From Massilia sp. Root133 (GTDB taxonomy: Bacteria > Pseudomonadota > Gammaproteobacteria > Burkholderiales > Burkholderiaceae_D), in assembly GCF_001426525.1 (NCBI RefSeq), contig NZ_LMEW01000032.1, forward strand, positions 311,370 to 375,369: a DNA stretch of 64,000 nucleotides, written 5' to 3'. This document shows, piece by piece, positions 51,974-60,209 of this stretch. The notes below the pieces were generated by a model, which was given only the letters and a program-made list of their open reading frames with translations, searched no databases and was not told where the DNA came from. The translations under genes were made by a program, and so were the position numbers. Within the stretch, counting starts at the first letter, position 1, and each line of letters opens with the position of its first letter.

Positions 51974-52758
51974 GCGCCGTACCAGCCCGCGTCGACGAAG
52001 TACTCGCGGCCGGAGATGTGGCGCGCGTTGTTCGACGCCAGGAACAGCGCCAGCGCGGCCACGTCTTCCATCTCCACGCGCTCGGGAATGCACTGGCCGG
52101 CCAGGATGCGCGCTTCTTCGTCCGGGTTGTGCCACAGCGCCTTCTGGCGCGGCGTGACGACGGCGCCCGGGACGACCGTGACGGCGCGGATGCCGTGCGG
52201 GCCGAATTCGCGTGCCATGTTGCGGGTCATGCCCTCGATGGCGGCCTTCGCCATCATGTACAGGCCCAGTTGGGTGTGCGGCAGGTGCCACGAGATCGAA
52301 CCGAAGTTCAGCAGCACGCCGTACTTGCGCGCCTTCATGCCCGGGATGACGGCCTGCGCGCAGAAGTACTGGTGGCGCAGGTTCACGTTCATGCGGCTTT
52401 CCCAGTACGCCGGCGTCACGTTCTCGATGTCGTGGCGGTCGTCGTTGGCCGCGTTGTTCAGCAGGATGTCGACGCCGCCCGCTTCCTCTTCGATGCGGGC
52501 GAAGGTCGCCTTCAGCTCGTCGAGGTTGGTCAGGTCGCACTTGATGAACTTCGGCGCGATGCGCGAGTTCGCCAGCGACGCCTCCAGGGAACGCGACGCT
52601 TCCTCGGCGATGTCGAGGAAGTAGACGCGGGCGCCCTGGCCGGCGAAGGCCGTGGTCAGCTCGGCGCCGATGCCGCTGCCGCCGCCGGTGATGACGACGC
52701 GCTTGCCGGCCAGGTCGGGAAAGGTCGCGTAGACGAATGCTTGGTTTTGTTCAGACAT
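51970..52758 (-). CDS. xylB: D-xylose 1-dehydrogenase (short-chain dehydrogenase)
   Basis: A 262-residue SDR enzyme that oxidises xylose to xylonolactone. The NAD(P) motif is TGGGSGIG (residues about 24-31), the NNAANDDRH segment carries the family asparagine, and the catalytic residues are S in NFGSISWH and Y/K in YMMAKAAIEG. The NDDRH and NVNLRHQ segments and the VDAGWYG end closely match Caulobacter XylB. It follows xylX by 10 bp and is coupled to xylC. Confidence 0.9.
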   Translation of the reverse strand: MSEQNQAFVYATFPDLAGKRVVITGGGSGIGAELTTAFAGQGARVYFLDIAEEASRSLEASLANSRIAPKFIKCDLTNLDELKATFARIEEEAGGVDILLNNAANDDRHDIENVTPAYWESRMNVNLRHQYFCAQAVIPGMKARKYGVLLNFGSISWHLPHTQLGLYMMAKAAIEGMTRNMAREFGPHGIRAVTVVPGAVVTPRQKALWHNPDEEARILAGQCIPERVEMEDVAALALFLASNNARHISGREYFVDAGWYGA

Positions 52759-52768
52759 GTAATTCTCG

Positions 52769-53947
52769 TTATTTGGAAAGCAGGCCGCGTTCGGCCAGGT
52801 TGGCGTACAGCGCGCGCACGCCGAAGGTCCACGGTGCGATCTGGTCGCTGCGCTGGACGGTGTTGACCAGCGTGCCCAGCGACGGCGTGGAGATGCTCAC
52901 GCGGTCGCCCGCGTGGTGGGTAAAGCCGCCGCCTTGCGCATCGCGGTCCTTGATCGGCGAGAACATCGTACCGAGGAACAGCATGAAGCCGTCCGGGTAT
53001 TGGTGGTGCTTGCCGCAGGTCTGGCGCACGAGGTCCAGCGGATCGCGGCTGATTTCGCGCATGAAGCTGGCACCGGCCAGTTCGAAGTTGTCGTCGACGC
53101 CTTCGATCAGCATGCGGACTTCCGCGTTGCGCAGGGTGTCGATATCGAAATCACCGTCGAACAGGCGGATGAACGGGCCGATGGCGCACGAGCCGTTGTT
53201 GTCCTTCGCCTTACCGAGCAGCAGCGCGCTGCGGCCTTCGATGTCGCGCAGGTTGACGTCGTTGCCCAACGTGGCGCCGACGACTTGCGCGCGGCTGTTC
53301 ACGGCCAGGACGATTTCCGGTTCCGGGTTGTTCCAGTGCGACGACGGGTGCAGGCCGACGGCGGCGCCGTGGCCGACCGCCGACATCGGCTGCGACTTCG
53401 TGAACACTTCCGCGTCCGGGCCAATGCCCACTTCCATGTATTGCGACCACAAGCCGCGTGCCGACAGGTCGGCCTTCAGGCGCATGGCAGCTTCGCCGCC
53501 CGGTTCCAGTTCCGACAGGTTGGTGCCGATGGTTTCCTGCAGCTGCTGGCGCAGCGCCGTTGCGCGGGCCGGGTCGCCCTTGGCCTGTTCCTCGATCACG
53601 CGTTCCAGCAGGCTGACGGCGAACGTGACGCCGCACGCCTTGATCGCCTGCAGGTCGCACGGGGCCAGCAGGCGCACCGCGTTGCCTTCATCACCGGCCA
53701 GCGCGGCCGCGACCAGCGCGTTGACGTCGCCCAGGTCCTCGCCTTCCGCGCCGCGCACGATGGCGACGAGGTCGTCGCGCTCGAGCAGTTCCGACACGGT
53801 CGGGGCGTGGCGGGTGATATCGATTACACGACCGTTACGAACGGCGACCACGGCCGGGCCGTTGGTCGGGGAAGAACGCCACACGCGGCCGACCATCAAG
53901 GCCTGGTCGAGGTCCTGGGGCAGCGGGTTGGCTTGGATAGCTGTCAT
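52769..53947 (-). CDS. xylX: 2-keto-3-deoxy-D-xylonate dehydratase (FAH family)
   Basis: A 392-residue fumarylacetoacetate-hydrolase-fold enzyme converting 2-keto-3-deoxy-xylonate to alpha-ketoglutaric semialdehyde, the substrate of XylA. Metal ligands are expected in WNNPEPEIVLAVN (about residues 205-217) and in the NDVNLRDIEG segment. Its length is close to that of Caulobacter XylX (about 384). Starts 16 bp after the GH3 stop with AGAGAGA as ribosome-binding site. Confidence 0.88.
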   Translation of the reverse strand: MTAIQANPLPQDLDQALMVGRVWRSSPTNGPAVVAVRNGRVIDITRHAPTVSELLERDDLVAIVRGAEGEDLGDVNALVAAALAGDEGNAVRLLAPCDLQAIKACGVTFAVSLLERVIEEQAKGDPARATALRQQLQETIGTNLSELEPGGEAAMRLKADLSARGLWSQYMEVGIGPDAEVFTKSQPMSAVGHGAAVGLHPSSHWNNPEPEIVLAVNSRAQVVGATLGNDVNLRDIEGRSALLLGKAKDNNGSCAIGPFIRLFDGDFDIDTLRNAEVRMLIEGVDDNFELAGASFMREISRDPLDLVRQTCGKHHQYPDGFMLFLGTMFSPIKDRDAQGGGFTHHAGDRVSISTPSLGTLVNTVQRSDQIAPWTFGVRALYANLAERGLLSK

Positions 53948-53963
53948 GTCTTGTCTCTCTTGG

Positions 53964-56354
53964 TTATGCCACCGTCAGGGTCGCCTTCTTCAGGTCGACG
54001 CTGTTCGGTCCTGCGAAAATGGTGAACGTCCCCGGTTCCACGACGCGTTTCATGTCGCCGTTGTAGAACCACAGGTCGGTCGGTTTGATGTCGAAGGTGA
54101 CCGTGCGCTTTTCGCCCGGTTCCAGCGTCACGCGCTGGAAGCCCTTCAGTTCGAGCAGCGGACGGGTGACGGAGCTGACGTCGTCGCGGATGTACATCTG
54201 CACGACTTCGTCGCCGCGCACGGCGCCCGTGTTCTGCACGTCCACTTGTACCTGGGTCGTGCCGGAGACTCCCATCCGGTCCTTCGTGAGGCGCGGTGCG
54301 GAGATGTCGAAGCGGGTGTACGACAGGCCGTAGCCGAACGGGTACAGCGGCGTGGTCACGTCGTCGATGTAGCCGCGGCGGCTGCTCGGCTTGCGGTTGT
54401 AGAACATCGGCAGCTGGCCGACGTTGCGCGCGATGGTGACGGGCAGCTTGCCGCCCGGGTTCGCGCGGCCGAAGATCAGGTCGGCGACGGCATGGCCCGT
54501 CTCCTGCCCCATATACCAGCATTCCATCAGCGCGTCGGCGCGTTCGGCCAGGTAGTTCACGGACAGCGGACGGCCGTTCAGCAGCAGCACGACGGTCGGC
54601 TTGTTCAGCGCGAAGATGGCGCGGGCCAGGTCGTTCTGCTGGGAGACGAGGTCCAGCGACGTGCGGTCGCCCAGGTGGTTGTCGGCCCAGGCTTCACGCG
54701 CGGTCTGCTCGTTGTCCCCCAGGACCATCACGATGGTGTCGGCCTTCTTCGCCGCTTCCACCGCCTCGGCGATCAGGCGCGCATTGACTTCCGGCTTGGT
54801 CCAGACGATTTCGTCCTGGCCCCATACGTGGCCTTCGGTCAGGCGCACGCCTTCCGAATAATCCAGCGTGAAGCCGCCCGCCTGCGCTTCCTTCTGCAGT
54901 GCCTCGTACACGGAGACGACGTGGCGCGGCTTGTCCGAATAGCCGCCGATCGGCGTGTCCTTCGCATGGGTGCCGACCAGCAGCAGCTTGCCGACCTTCT
55001 GCGGCGCCAGCGGCAGCAGGCCCTTGTCATTCTTCAGCAGGACGGCGGTGCGCTGGGCGGCCGTGCGCGCGAGGGCGATGGCTTCCGGCGTCGCGGTGCG
55101 GGCGGCGGCCTGGTCGGCGTCCGCGTACGGGTTCTCGAACAGGCCCGCGTCGAATTTCCAGCGCAGGATGCGGCGCACGACGGCGTCGAGTTCCTTCGTG
55201 GTGATCTTGCCTTCCTTGACCAGTTCATCCAGCGCGGCGAAGCCGGCGGGGTCCGGCGTCTCGATGTCGACGCCGGCCTTGAATGCGCGCAGGCCGCCTT
55301 CCTTCACCGAGCCGACGAGGTGGTGGCGGCTGCCCAGTTCCGCGACCGCCATGTAGTCGGACACGGTCAGGCCCTGGAAGCCCCACTCCTTGCGCAGCAC
55401 GTCCGTCAGCAGCCAGCGGTTGGCGTGCGACGGGACGCCGTCGATCTCGTTATACGACGGCATCACGGCCGCGATCTTGGTTTCCTTGATGATCTTCTCG
55501 AACGGCGGGAAGAAGTCTTCGCGCAGCGCGCGTTCGCCCACGTTCGCCGGACCGATGTTGGTGCCGGACTCCGGCTGGCCGTGGCCCGTCATGTGCTTCA
55601 GCGTGGCGAAGACCTTGTCCTGCGCCAGCGGCAGCGTGTTGCCCGAGAAGCCCAGCACGGCGGCCTTGCCCATCACGCCGCACACATGCGGGTCTTCGCC
55701 ATAGGTCTCTTCGATCCGGCCCCAGCGCGGCTCGCGCGCCACGTCGACGACCGGCGCCAGCGCCAGGTTGGCGCCGCGGGCGCGCATTTCCTTCGCGGCG
55801 AGCGAGAAGATCTGCTCGACCAGTTGCGGGTCGAACGTGGAAGCCAGGCCGATCGCCTGCGGGAAGCTGGTCGCTTCCGGCGCCACGTAACCGTGCAGCG
55901 ATTCCTCGTGCATGAAGACCGGGATGCCCAGGCGCGTGTGCTCCAGCGCCCACTTCTGCACGGCGTTCACGTAGTCCGCCGTTTCCTTCGGACCGCGGTT
56001 GCCGACGGCACCGGAGTTGCCGGCGTTGTTGTCGGCGCCGATCTGGCGGTCGGACGGGCGCGCGAACATGCCCATGCCGTGCGGGTGGACTTTTGCCGCC
56101 TTCTCGGCGTTGAAGCTCGTGTCGTCGTTCTGGAGGTCTTTCTTCGTCAGCCAGACGCATTGCAGCTGCGCGATCTTTTCGTCGACCGTCATGCGGCCCA
56201 GCAGGTCTTCCACGCGCGCCGCGACGGGCGCGTTCGCCTGCTTGTAAACTGGTGCGCCCCCTTTGGCGGCTTTCGCCGCCAGCGCGCCCGGCACGACTGC
56301 CATGCCGGCCGCGCCCCCAACGGTGGCCAGAAACTCTCTGCGTTTGATACCCAT
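53964..56354 (-). CDS. GH3 beta-xylosidase/beta-glucosidase, Tat-exported
   Basis: A 796-residue GH3 enzyme. A twin-arginine signal (KRREFLATVGG) occupies the first 30 residues, which places the enzyme in the periplasm. The two-domain core follows, with nucleophile D333 in GLTVSDYMAV, the KH motif in ATLKHMTGHGQ, and a C-terminal FnIII-like domain (from about residue 700: DVQNTGAVRGDEVVQMY, PLLELKGFQRV). The start at 56354 has AGGAGA in front; a longer frame adds 40 implausible residues. Being the first gene of the xylose operon, a beta-xylosidase role is likely, though beta-glucosidases share the fold. The promoter and operator lie at 56460-56507. Confidence 0.85.
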   Translation of the reverse strand: MGIKRREFLATVGGAAGMAVVPGALAAKAAKGGAPVYKQANAPVAARVEDLLGRMTVDEKIAQLQCVWLTKKDLQNDDTSFNAEKAAKVHPHGMGMFARPSDRQIGADNNAGNSGAVGNRGPKETADYVNAVQKWALEHTRLGIPVFMHEESLHGYVAPEATSFPQAIGLASTFDPQLVEQIFSLAAKEMRARGANLALAPVVDVAREPRWGRIEETYGEDPHVCGVMGKAAVLGFSGNTLPLAQDKVFATLKHMTGHGQPESGTNIGPANVGERALREDFFPPFEKIIKETKIAAVMPSYNEIDGVPSHANRWLLTDVLRKEWGFQGLTVSDYMAVAELGSRHHLVGSVKEGGLRAFKAGVDIETPDPAGFAALDELVKEGKITTKELDAVVRRILRWKFDAGLFENPYADADQAAARTATPEAIALARTAAQRTAVLLKNDKGLLPLAPQKVGKLLLVGTHAKDTPIGGYSDKPRHVVSVYEALQKEAQAGGFTLDYSEGVRLTEGHVWGQDEIVWTKPEVNARLIAEAVEAAKKADTIVMVLGDNEQTAREAWADNHLGDRTSLDLVSQQNDLARAIFALNKPTVVLLLNGRPLSVNYLAERADALMECWYMGQETGHAVADLIFGRANPGGKLPVTIARNVGQLPMFYNRKPSSRRGYIDDVTTPLYPFGYGLSYTRFDISAPRLTKDRMGVSGTTQVQVDVQNTGAVRGDEVVQMYIRDDVSSVTRPLLELKGFQRVTLEPGEKRTVTFDIKPTDLWFYNGDMKRVVEPGTFTIFAGPNSVDLKKATLTVA

Positions 56355-56657
56355 CGACTTATGTCTCCTGCTTGTTTTTGTAGGTGCCGCCGTGTGGCCG
56401 GCGGAGTGTGGTCTGCCTGGCATGCGGTGGATCGAGGTCCAACATTCTAATAACAGAAATGTTACCGCAACCATTCCAGTCTAAACGTCTAATTTGGCGC
56501 TTGTCAATGAATTATTGGGAAGATGTCCGGCAGAGGCGACGCAACGGCCTTGGGCCGTGGCGGAATTGGCGGGAAAAGCGGGAAAACTCGATGTTTGCGC
56601 GAACAGTTTATGCGTCGCGCGTAGGTCGGCCGCGGCTGGGCGCCGCGGCCGGGAGGA
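56355..56657. other. Intergenic region between LacI and GH3 genes, 303 bp
   Basis: Contains the GH3 promoter and its operator (listed separately) and, next to the LacI stop, a GC-rich stem-loop (GGCCGCGG at 56628-56635 with CCGCGGCC at 56643-56650) with no U-run. I see no open frame with coding character and no other conserved feature. Confidence 0.6.
56460..56507 (-). promoter_or_regulatory. GH3-xylXBCD promoter with LacI-type operator
   Basis: On the minus strand: -35 TTGACA (56507-56502), 18 bp, -10 TAGACT (56483-56478), then TGGTTGCGGTAACA (56473-56460), which would cover the start point. The 14-mer matches the other LacI-type sites of the window and 12 of 14 bases of the xyl-box TGGTAGCGCTAACA, as I recall it from Xanthomonas xylan genes. 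A repressor bound here would block initiation. Confidence 0.65.
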
Positions 56658-57770
56658 TCAGCTGGCGCGCTTGGCGGCGCTGAGCGGCAGCAGTGCCGAT
56701 GGACGGGTGCGCGGCGCGGCGTCGGACTGGCGGCGTACCAGTTCGAAGTCCATGCGCACCTGTTCCGGCTCCGCCTCCTCGCCTTCGCGCAGCGCGCGCA
56801 CGCGGCGCACCAGCGACTGCACCGCTTCGCGCGCCATACCGGCGATCGGCTGGCGCACGGTGGTCAGTTCCGGCCAGATCGTCGTGGCGAGCGCCGTGTC
56901 GTCGAAGCCGGTGACGGTCAGGTCGCCTGGCACGTCGAGTCCGAGGCGGTGTGCGACGGCCACGCAGGCGGCCGCCATGTCGTCGTTGCTGGCGAAGATG
57001 GCCGTCGGGCGTTCTTCCAGCGCCAGCAGGTGCTCGGCCGCGTCCAGGCCGGAGCGGTACGTGAACATGCCCTGCACGATGAGTTCCTCGGACGCGTCCG
57101 CACCCTGCTCCGCGATCGCCGCGCGATAGCCTTCGAGGCGGCGCGCGCTCGCGGTCTGGTTCGGATGGCCGACGACGAAGCCGATGCGGTGGTGGCCCAG
57201 GTTGACCAGGTGGCGCGTCATCGCATGCGCCGCTTCGTAGTCGTCGATGCTGACGGCGCCCACGCGGCTGTCCGGCAGGCCGCACGCGACGACGACGGCC
57301 GGGATGTTCGCGTCCGCGATGGCGGCGAGCACCTCCTCGCTGTCGCACAGCGGCGGCGGCAGGATGATGCCGTCCAGGCCGTTCTCGACGAGGCGGCGCG
57401 TCTGTTCCGCTTCGTGCTCGCCGGCCTCGCATTTTTCCACGAACAGCTGGACGTTGTTCAGGCCCGACTGGCTCAGGAGGCCGACGAGGAACTCGCTCAG
57501 GTACGCCGCGCTCGGGTTACTGTACAAGAAGCCGACGCGGATCGGCTTGGAGCCCGCGAGGTTGCGTGCCTCCTGGTTCGGCGTGTAATTCAGCGCCGCC
57601 ACGGCTTCCGCGACCTTGCGCCGCGTGCTTTCGCGCACGAGTCCCTTGCCGTTCATGACGCGCGAGACCGTCATGGCGGACACGCCCGCGAGCTTGGCGA
57701 CGTCGGCCATCGTCGGCTGGCCCCGTCGTTCCAGCTCTTCCTGGACGGACTCTGGTTTGGTCTTGGTCAT
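56658..57770 (-). CDS. LacI-family regulator, probably of xylan and xylose genes
   Basis: A 370-residue repressor. The helix-turn-helix and hinge (MADVAKLAGVSAMTVSRVMN, ALNYTPNQEARNL) occupy residues about 20-75, followed by a periplasmic-binding-protein-like sensor domain (VGFLYSNPSAAYLSEFLVG, NDDMAAACVAVAHRLGL, VTGFDDTALAT). It is divergent from the GH67-GH10-GH27 genes and lies upstream of the GH3-xylose operon on the same strand; related 14 bp sites lie in front of its own gene and of both units. The likely inducer is a xylan oligosaccharide, xylose or xylonate. RBS AGGGAGA. Confidence 0.85.
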   Translation of the reverse strand: MTKTKPESVQEELERRGQPTMADVAKLAGVSAMTVSRVMNGKGLVRESTRRKVAEAVAALNYTPNQEARNLAGSKPIRVGFLYSNPSAAYLSEFLVGLLSQSGLNNVQLFVEKCEAGEHEAEQTRRLVENGLDGIILPPPLCDSEEVLAAIADANIPAVVVACGLPDSRVGAVSIDDYEAAHAMTRHLVNLGHHRIGFVVGHPNQTASARRLEGYRAAIAEQGADASEELIVQGMFTYRSGLDAAEHLLALEERPTAIFASNDDMAAACVAVAHRLGLDVPGDLTVTGFDDTALATTIWPELTTVRQPIAGMAREAVQSLVRRVRALREGEEAEPEQVRMDFELVRRQSDAAPRTRPSALLPLSAAKRAS

Positions 57771-57793
57771 TCTCCCTATTCCCCATCATTTTT

Positions 57794-57807
57794 TGTTTGC
57801 GCTATCT
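57794..57807. promoter_or_regulatory. LacI-type site at the LacI gene (autoregulation)
   Basis: TGTTTGCGCTATCT, 23 bp before the LacI start codon, matches 11 of 14 bases of the site at 42010. It overlaps a TAAGAT on the minus strand that could be the -10 box. Suggests that the regulator controls its own gene. Confidence 0.4.
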
Positions 57808-57858
57808 TAGCACTTTCGCCCCGTGTAATGATAGCCATAAACATGACCGTAAACACTC

Positions 57859-57895
57859 AGAAATCGATTTCCCATTTTCAGAGTTTGCGCTAACA
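57859..57895. promoter_or_regulatory. Two operator-like sites before GH67
   Basis: AGAAATCGATTTCC (57859-57872) contains the 12 bp palindrome GAAATCGATTTC shared with the GH9 operator. AGTTTGCGCTAACA (57882-57895) matches 12 of 14 bases of the LacI-type site at 42010. Their centres are 23 bp apart. Both motif classes of the window meet here, 59-95 bp before the GH67 start. Confidence 0.55.
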
Positions 57896-57953
57896 TTCCT
57901 GCGCCGGACGGGCCGCCGCATCCGGCACTCATATAAATACAACGGAGACTACG

Positions 57954-60167
57954 ATGCAATATTTGCTGCGGCTCGTCCGCGCACGGTTCATGGCGGCGTT
58001 CGTCCTGAACGTCGTGCTTGGCCTGGTCGGTACCCACCTCGCCCACGCCGCCGATGAAGACGGCTACGACCTGTGGCTGCGCTACCGCCCTCTTCCCGCC
58101 GCCCAGAAGACCGCGCTGGCGGCGGCCGCCACCGGCATCGCGGCGCCGGACGACACCCCGACCGTGCGCGCCGCCGCCGCGGAACTCAAACGCGGCCTCG
58201 CCGGCATGCTGGGCCGCGCCCCGGACGCCATCCCCGCGAACGCGAAGGTACGCGCCGGCACCATCGTCCTCGCCCGCGCCACGCTGCCGGCAGGCCTGGC
58301 CGACGCGGATGCCGTGCGCCGCGACCTCGCCAGCGTCGGCAGCGAAGGCTACGTCGTGCGCCGTACGCGCCAGGACGGCGTCCCAGTCACGCTGATCGCG
58401 GCGAACTCGGACATCGGCCTCCTGTACGGCAGCTTCGCGTGGCTGCGCCAGCTGCAGCTGGGCACCGCGCCCGACGGCATCGCCCTCGCCGACAAGCCGG
58501 CCTTGCCCCTCCGGGTACTGAACCACTGGGACAACCTGGACCGTACGGTGGAGCGAGGCTACGCGGGCGAATCGATCTGGAACTGGTGGGAGCTCCCCAA
58601 CATCATCGACCCGCGCTACACGGATTACGCGCGCGCCAACGCGTCGCTGGGCATCAACGGCTCGGTCCTCAACAACGTCAACGCGAAGGCCGAGGTGCTG
58701 AGCCCCGCGTTCATCGCCAAGGCGGCGGCCATCGCGAACGTGCTGCGCCCGTACGGCATCCGCGTCTATCTCTCCGTGCGCTGGTCGACGCCGCTGGAAC
58801 TGAAAGAGACGAAGACGGCCGACCCGCTCGATCCCGCCGTCGCCTCCTGGTGGGCGCGCAAGGCGGACGAGATCTACCGCACCATTCCCGATTTCGGCGG
58901 CTTCCTGGTCAAGGCCAATTCGGAAGGCCAGCCCGGCCCGCAGGACTATGGCCGCAACCACGCGGACGGCGCCAACATGCTCGCGCGCGCACTCGCGCCG
59001 CACAAGGGCATCGTGATGTGGCGCGCCTTCGTCTACAGCCCGCCGGCGCACCCGAACCAGGTCAGTGATCGTGCCGCCCAGGCCTATGACCAGTTCAAGC
59101 CGCTTGACGGCAAGTTCGACAAGAACGTGCTCGTGCAGGTGAAGAACGGCGCCATCGACTTCCAGCCGCGCGAACCGGCGCACCCGCTGTTCGGCGCGAT
59201 GCCGGACACGCCGCTGGTGATGGAATTCCAGGTGACGAAGGAATACCTGGGCTTCGCCACGCACCTCGTCTACCTCGGTTCCCTGTTCCAGGAAACGCTG
59301 CGCTTCGACACCCGCGCGGGCAACCAGCCGATGACGGTCGCGCGCGTGCTGGAAGGCGCACAGGATGGCCGCGTGGGCGGCATCGCCGGCGTCGCCAACA
59401 TCGGATCGAGCCGCAACTGGACGGGCTCCACGTTCGACCAGGCCAACTGGTACGCCTACGGCCGCCTCGCCTGGAACCCTGACCTCGACAGCCGCGCCAT
59501 CGCACGCGAATGGGCGGGCCAGACGTTCGCGCCGGACGCGCGCGTCGTCGATCCGGTCGTCGCCATGATGATGCGCTCGCGCGAAGCCGTGGTCGACTAC
59601 ATGACGCCCCTCGGCCTGCACCACATGATGGGCACCGGCCACCATTACGGGCCGGCGCCGTGGGTGGACGACCTGGCCCGCGCCGACTGGAACCCCGTCT
59701 ACTATAACCGCGCGGACAAGAACGGCATCGGCTTCGACCGCACGGCCAAGGGCAGCAATGCCGTGGCCCAGTACGCGCCCGAGGTCGCGCGCCGCTTCGC
59801 CGACCCGGCCACGACGCCGCCCGAATTCCTGCTGTGGTTCCACCACCTGCCGTGGGACTACCGCATGCAGGACGGCCGTACGCTGTGGACCGACCTGGTT
59901 GCGCACTACGACCACGGCGTGGCTGAAGTGGCCGCGATGCAGGCCGAATGGCAGCGCCTGCGCCCGTTCGTGGATGCGCGGCGCTTCGACGACGTCGCCC
60001 AGCGCCTGGCCCAGCAACAGCGCGAGGCCGCATGGTGGCGCGACGCGTGCATCGCTTACTTCCAGCACCAGTCCGGCCTGCCGCTGCCGGCCGGCGTGCG
60101 CGCGCCCGCGCAAGCGCTCGATTATTACCGGAAGCAAGCGTTCCCGTTCGCGCCTGGCCATGGCTGA
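57954..60167 (+). CDS. GH67 alpha-glucuronidase, exported
   Basis: A 737-residue GH67 enzyme that removes (4-O-methyl-)glucuronic acid from the ends of xylan oligosaccharides. The family opening EDGYDLWLRY is at residues about 35-44. Catalytic carboxylates are expected in GFLVKANSEGQPGPQDYGRN and VMEFQVTKEYLGF, and the C-terminal helical domain includes LLWFHHLPWDYRM. A signal peptide (FMAAFVLNVVLGLVGTHLAHA) gives a periplasmic location. GGAGAC precedes the ATG; GH10 follows after 42 bp. Confidence 0.93.
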   Translation: MQYLLRLVRARFMAAFVLNVVLGLVGTHLAHAADEDGYDLWLRYRPLPAAQKTALAAAATGIAAPDDTPTVRAAAAELKRGLAGMLGRAPDAIPANAKVRAGTIVLARATLPAGLADADAVRRDLASVGSEGYVVRRTRQDGVPVTLIAANSDIGLLYGSFAWLRQLQLGTAPDGIALADKPALPLRVLNHWDNLDRTVERGYAGESIWNWWELPNIIDPRYTDYARANASLGINGSVLNNVNAKAEVLSPAFIAKAAAIANVLRPYGIRVYLSVRWSTPLELKETKTADPLDPAVASWWARKADEIYRTIPDFGGFLVKANSEGQPGPQDYGRNHADGANMLARALAPHKGIVMWRAFVYSPPAHPNQVSDRAAQAYDQFKPLDGKFDKNVLVQVKNGAIDFQPREPAHPLFGAMPDTPLVMEFQVTKEYLGFATHLVYLGSLFQETLRFDTRAGNQPMTVARVLEGAQDGRVGGIAGVANIGSSRNWTGSTFDQANWYAYGRLAWNPDLDSRAIAREWAGQTFAPDARVVDPVVAMMMRSREAVVDYMTPLGLHHMMGTGHHYGPAPWVDDLARADWNPVYYNRADKNGIGFDRTAKGSNAVAQYAPEVARRFADPATTPPEFLLWFHHLPWDYRMQDGRTLWTDLVAHYDHGVAEVAAMQAEWQRLRPFVDARRFDDVAQRLAQQQREAAWWRDACIAYFQHQSGLPLPAGVRAPAQALDYYRKQAFPFAPGHG

Positions 60168-60209
60168 ACCGTTTCACCCCACCACGCAAAACAGAAGGAT
60201 TCAACCATA

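Noticed and set aside
52769..53947. XylX-type gene as a fumarylacetoacetate hydrolase of tyrosine breakdown
   Set aside because: The surrounding xylB, xylC, xylD and xylA genes make the sugar-acid dehydratase the far better reading.
49256..56450. Two plus-strand frames of 1122 and 1237 codons across the xylose operon
   Set aside because: They cross several well-supported minus-strand genes and their junctions and have no recognisable domains.
56628..56650. GC-rich hairpin after the LacI gene as an intrinsic terminator
   Set aside because: The stem is good but no U-run follows on either strand; kept only as a note in the intergenic entry.
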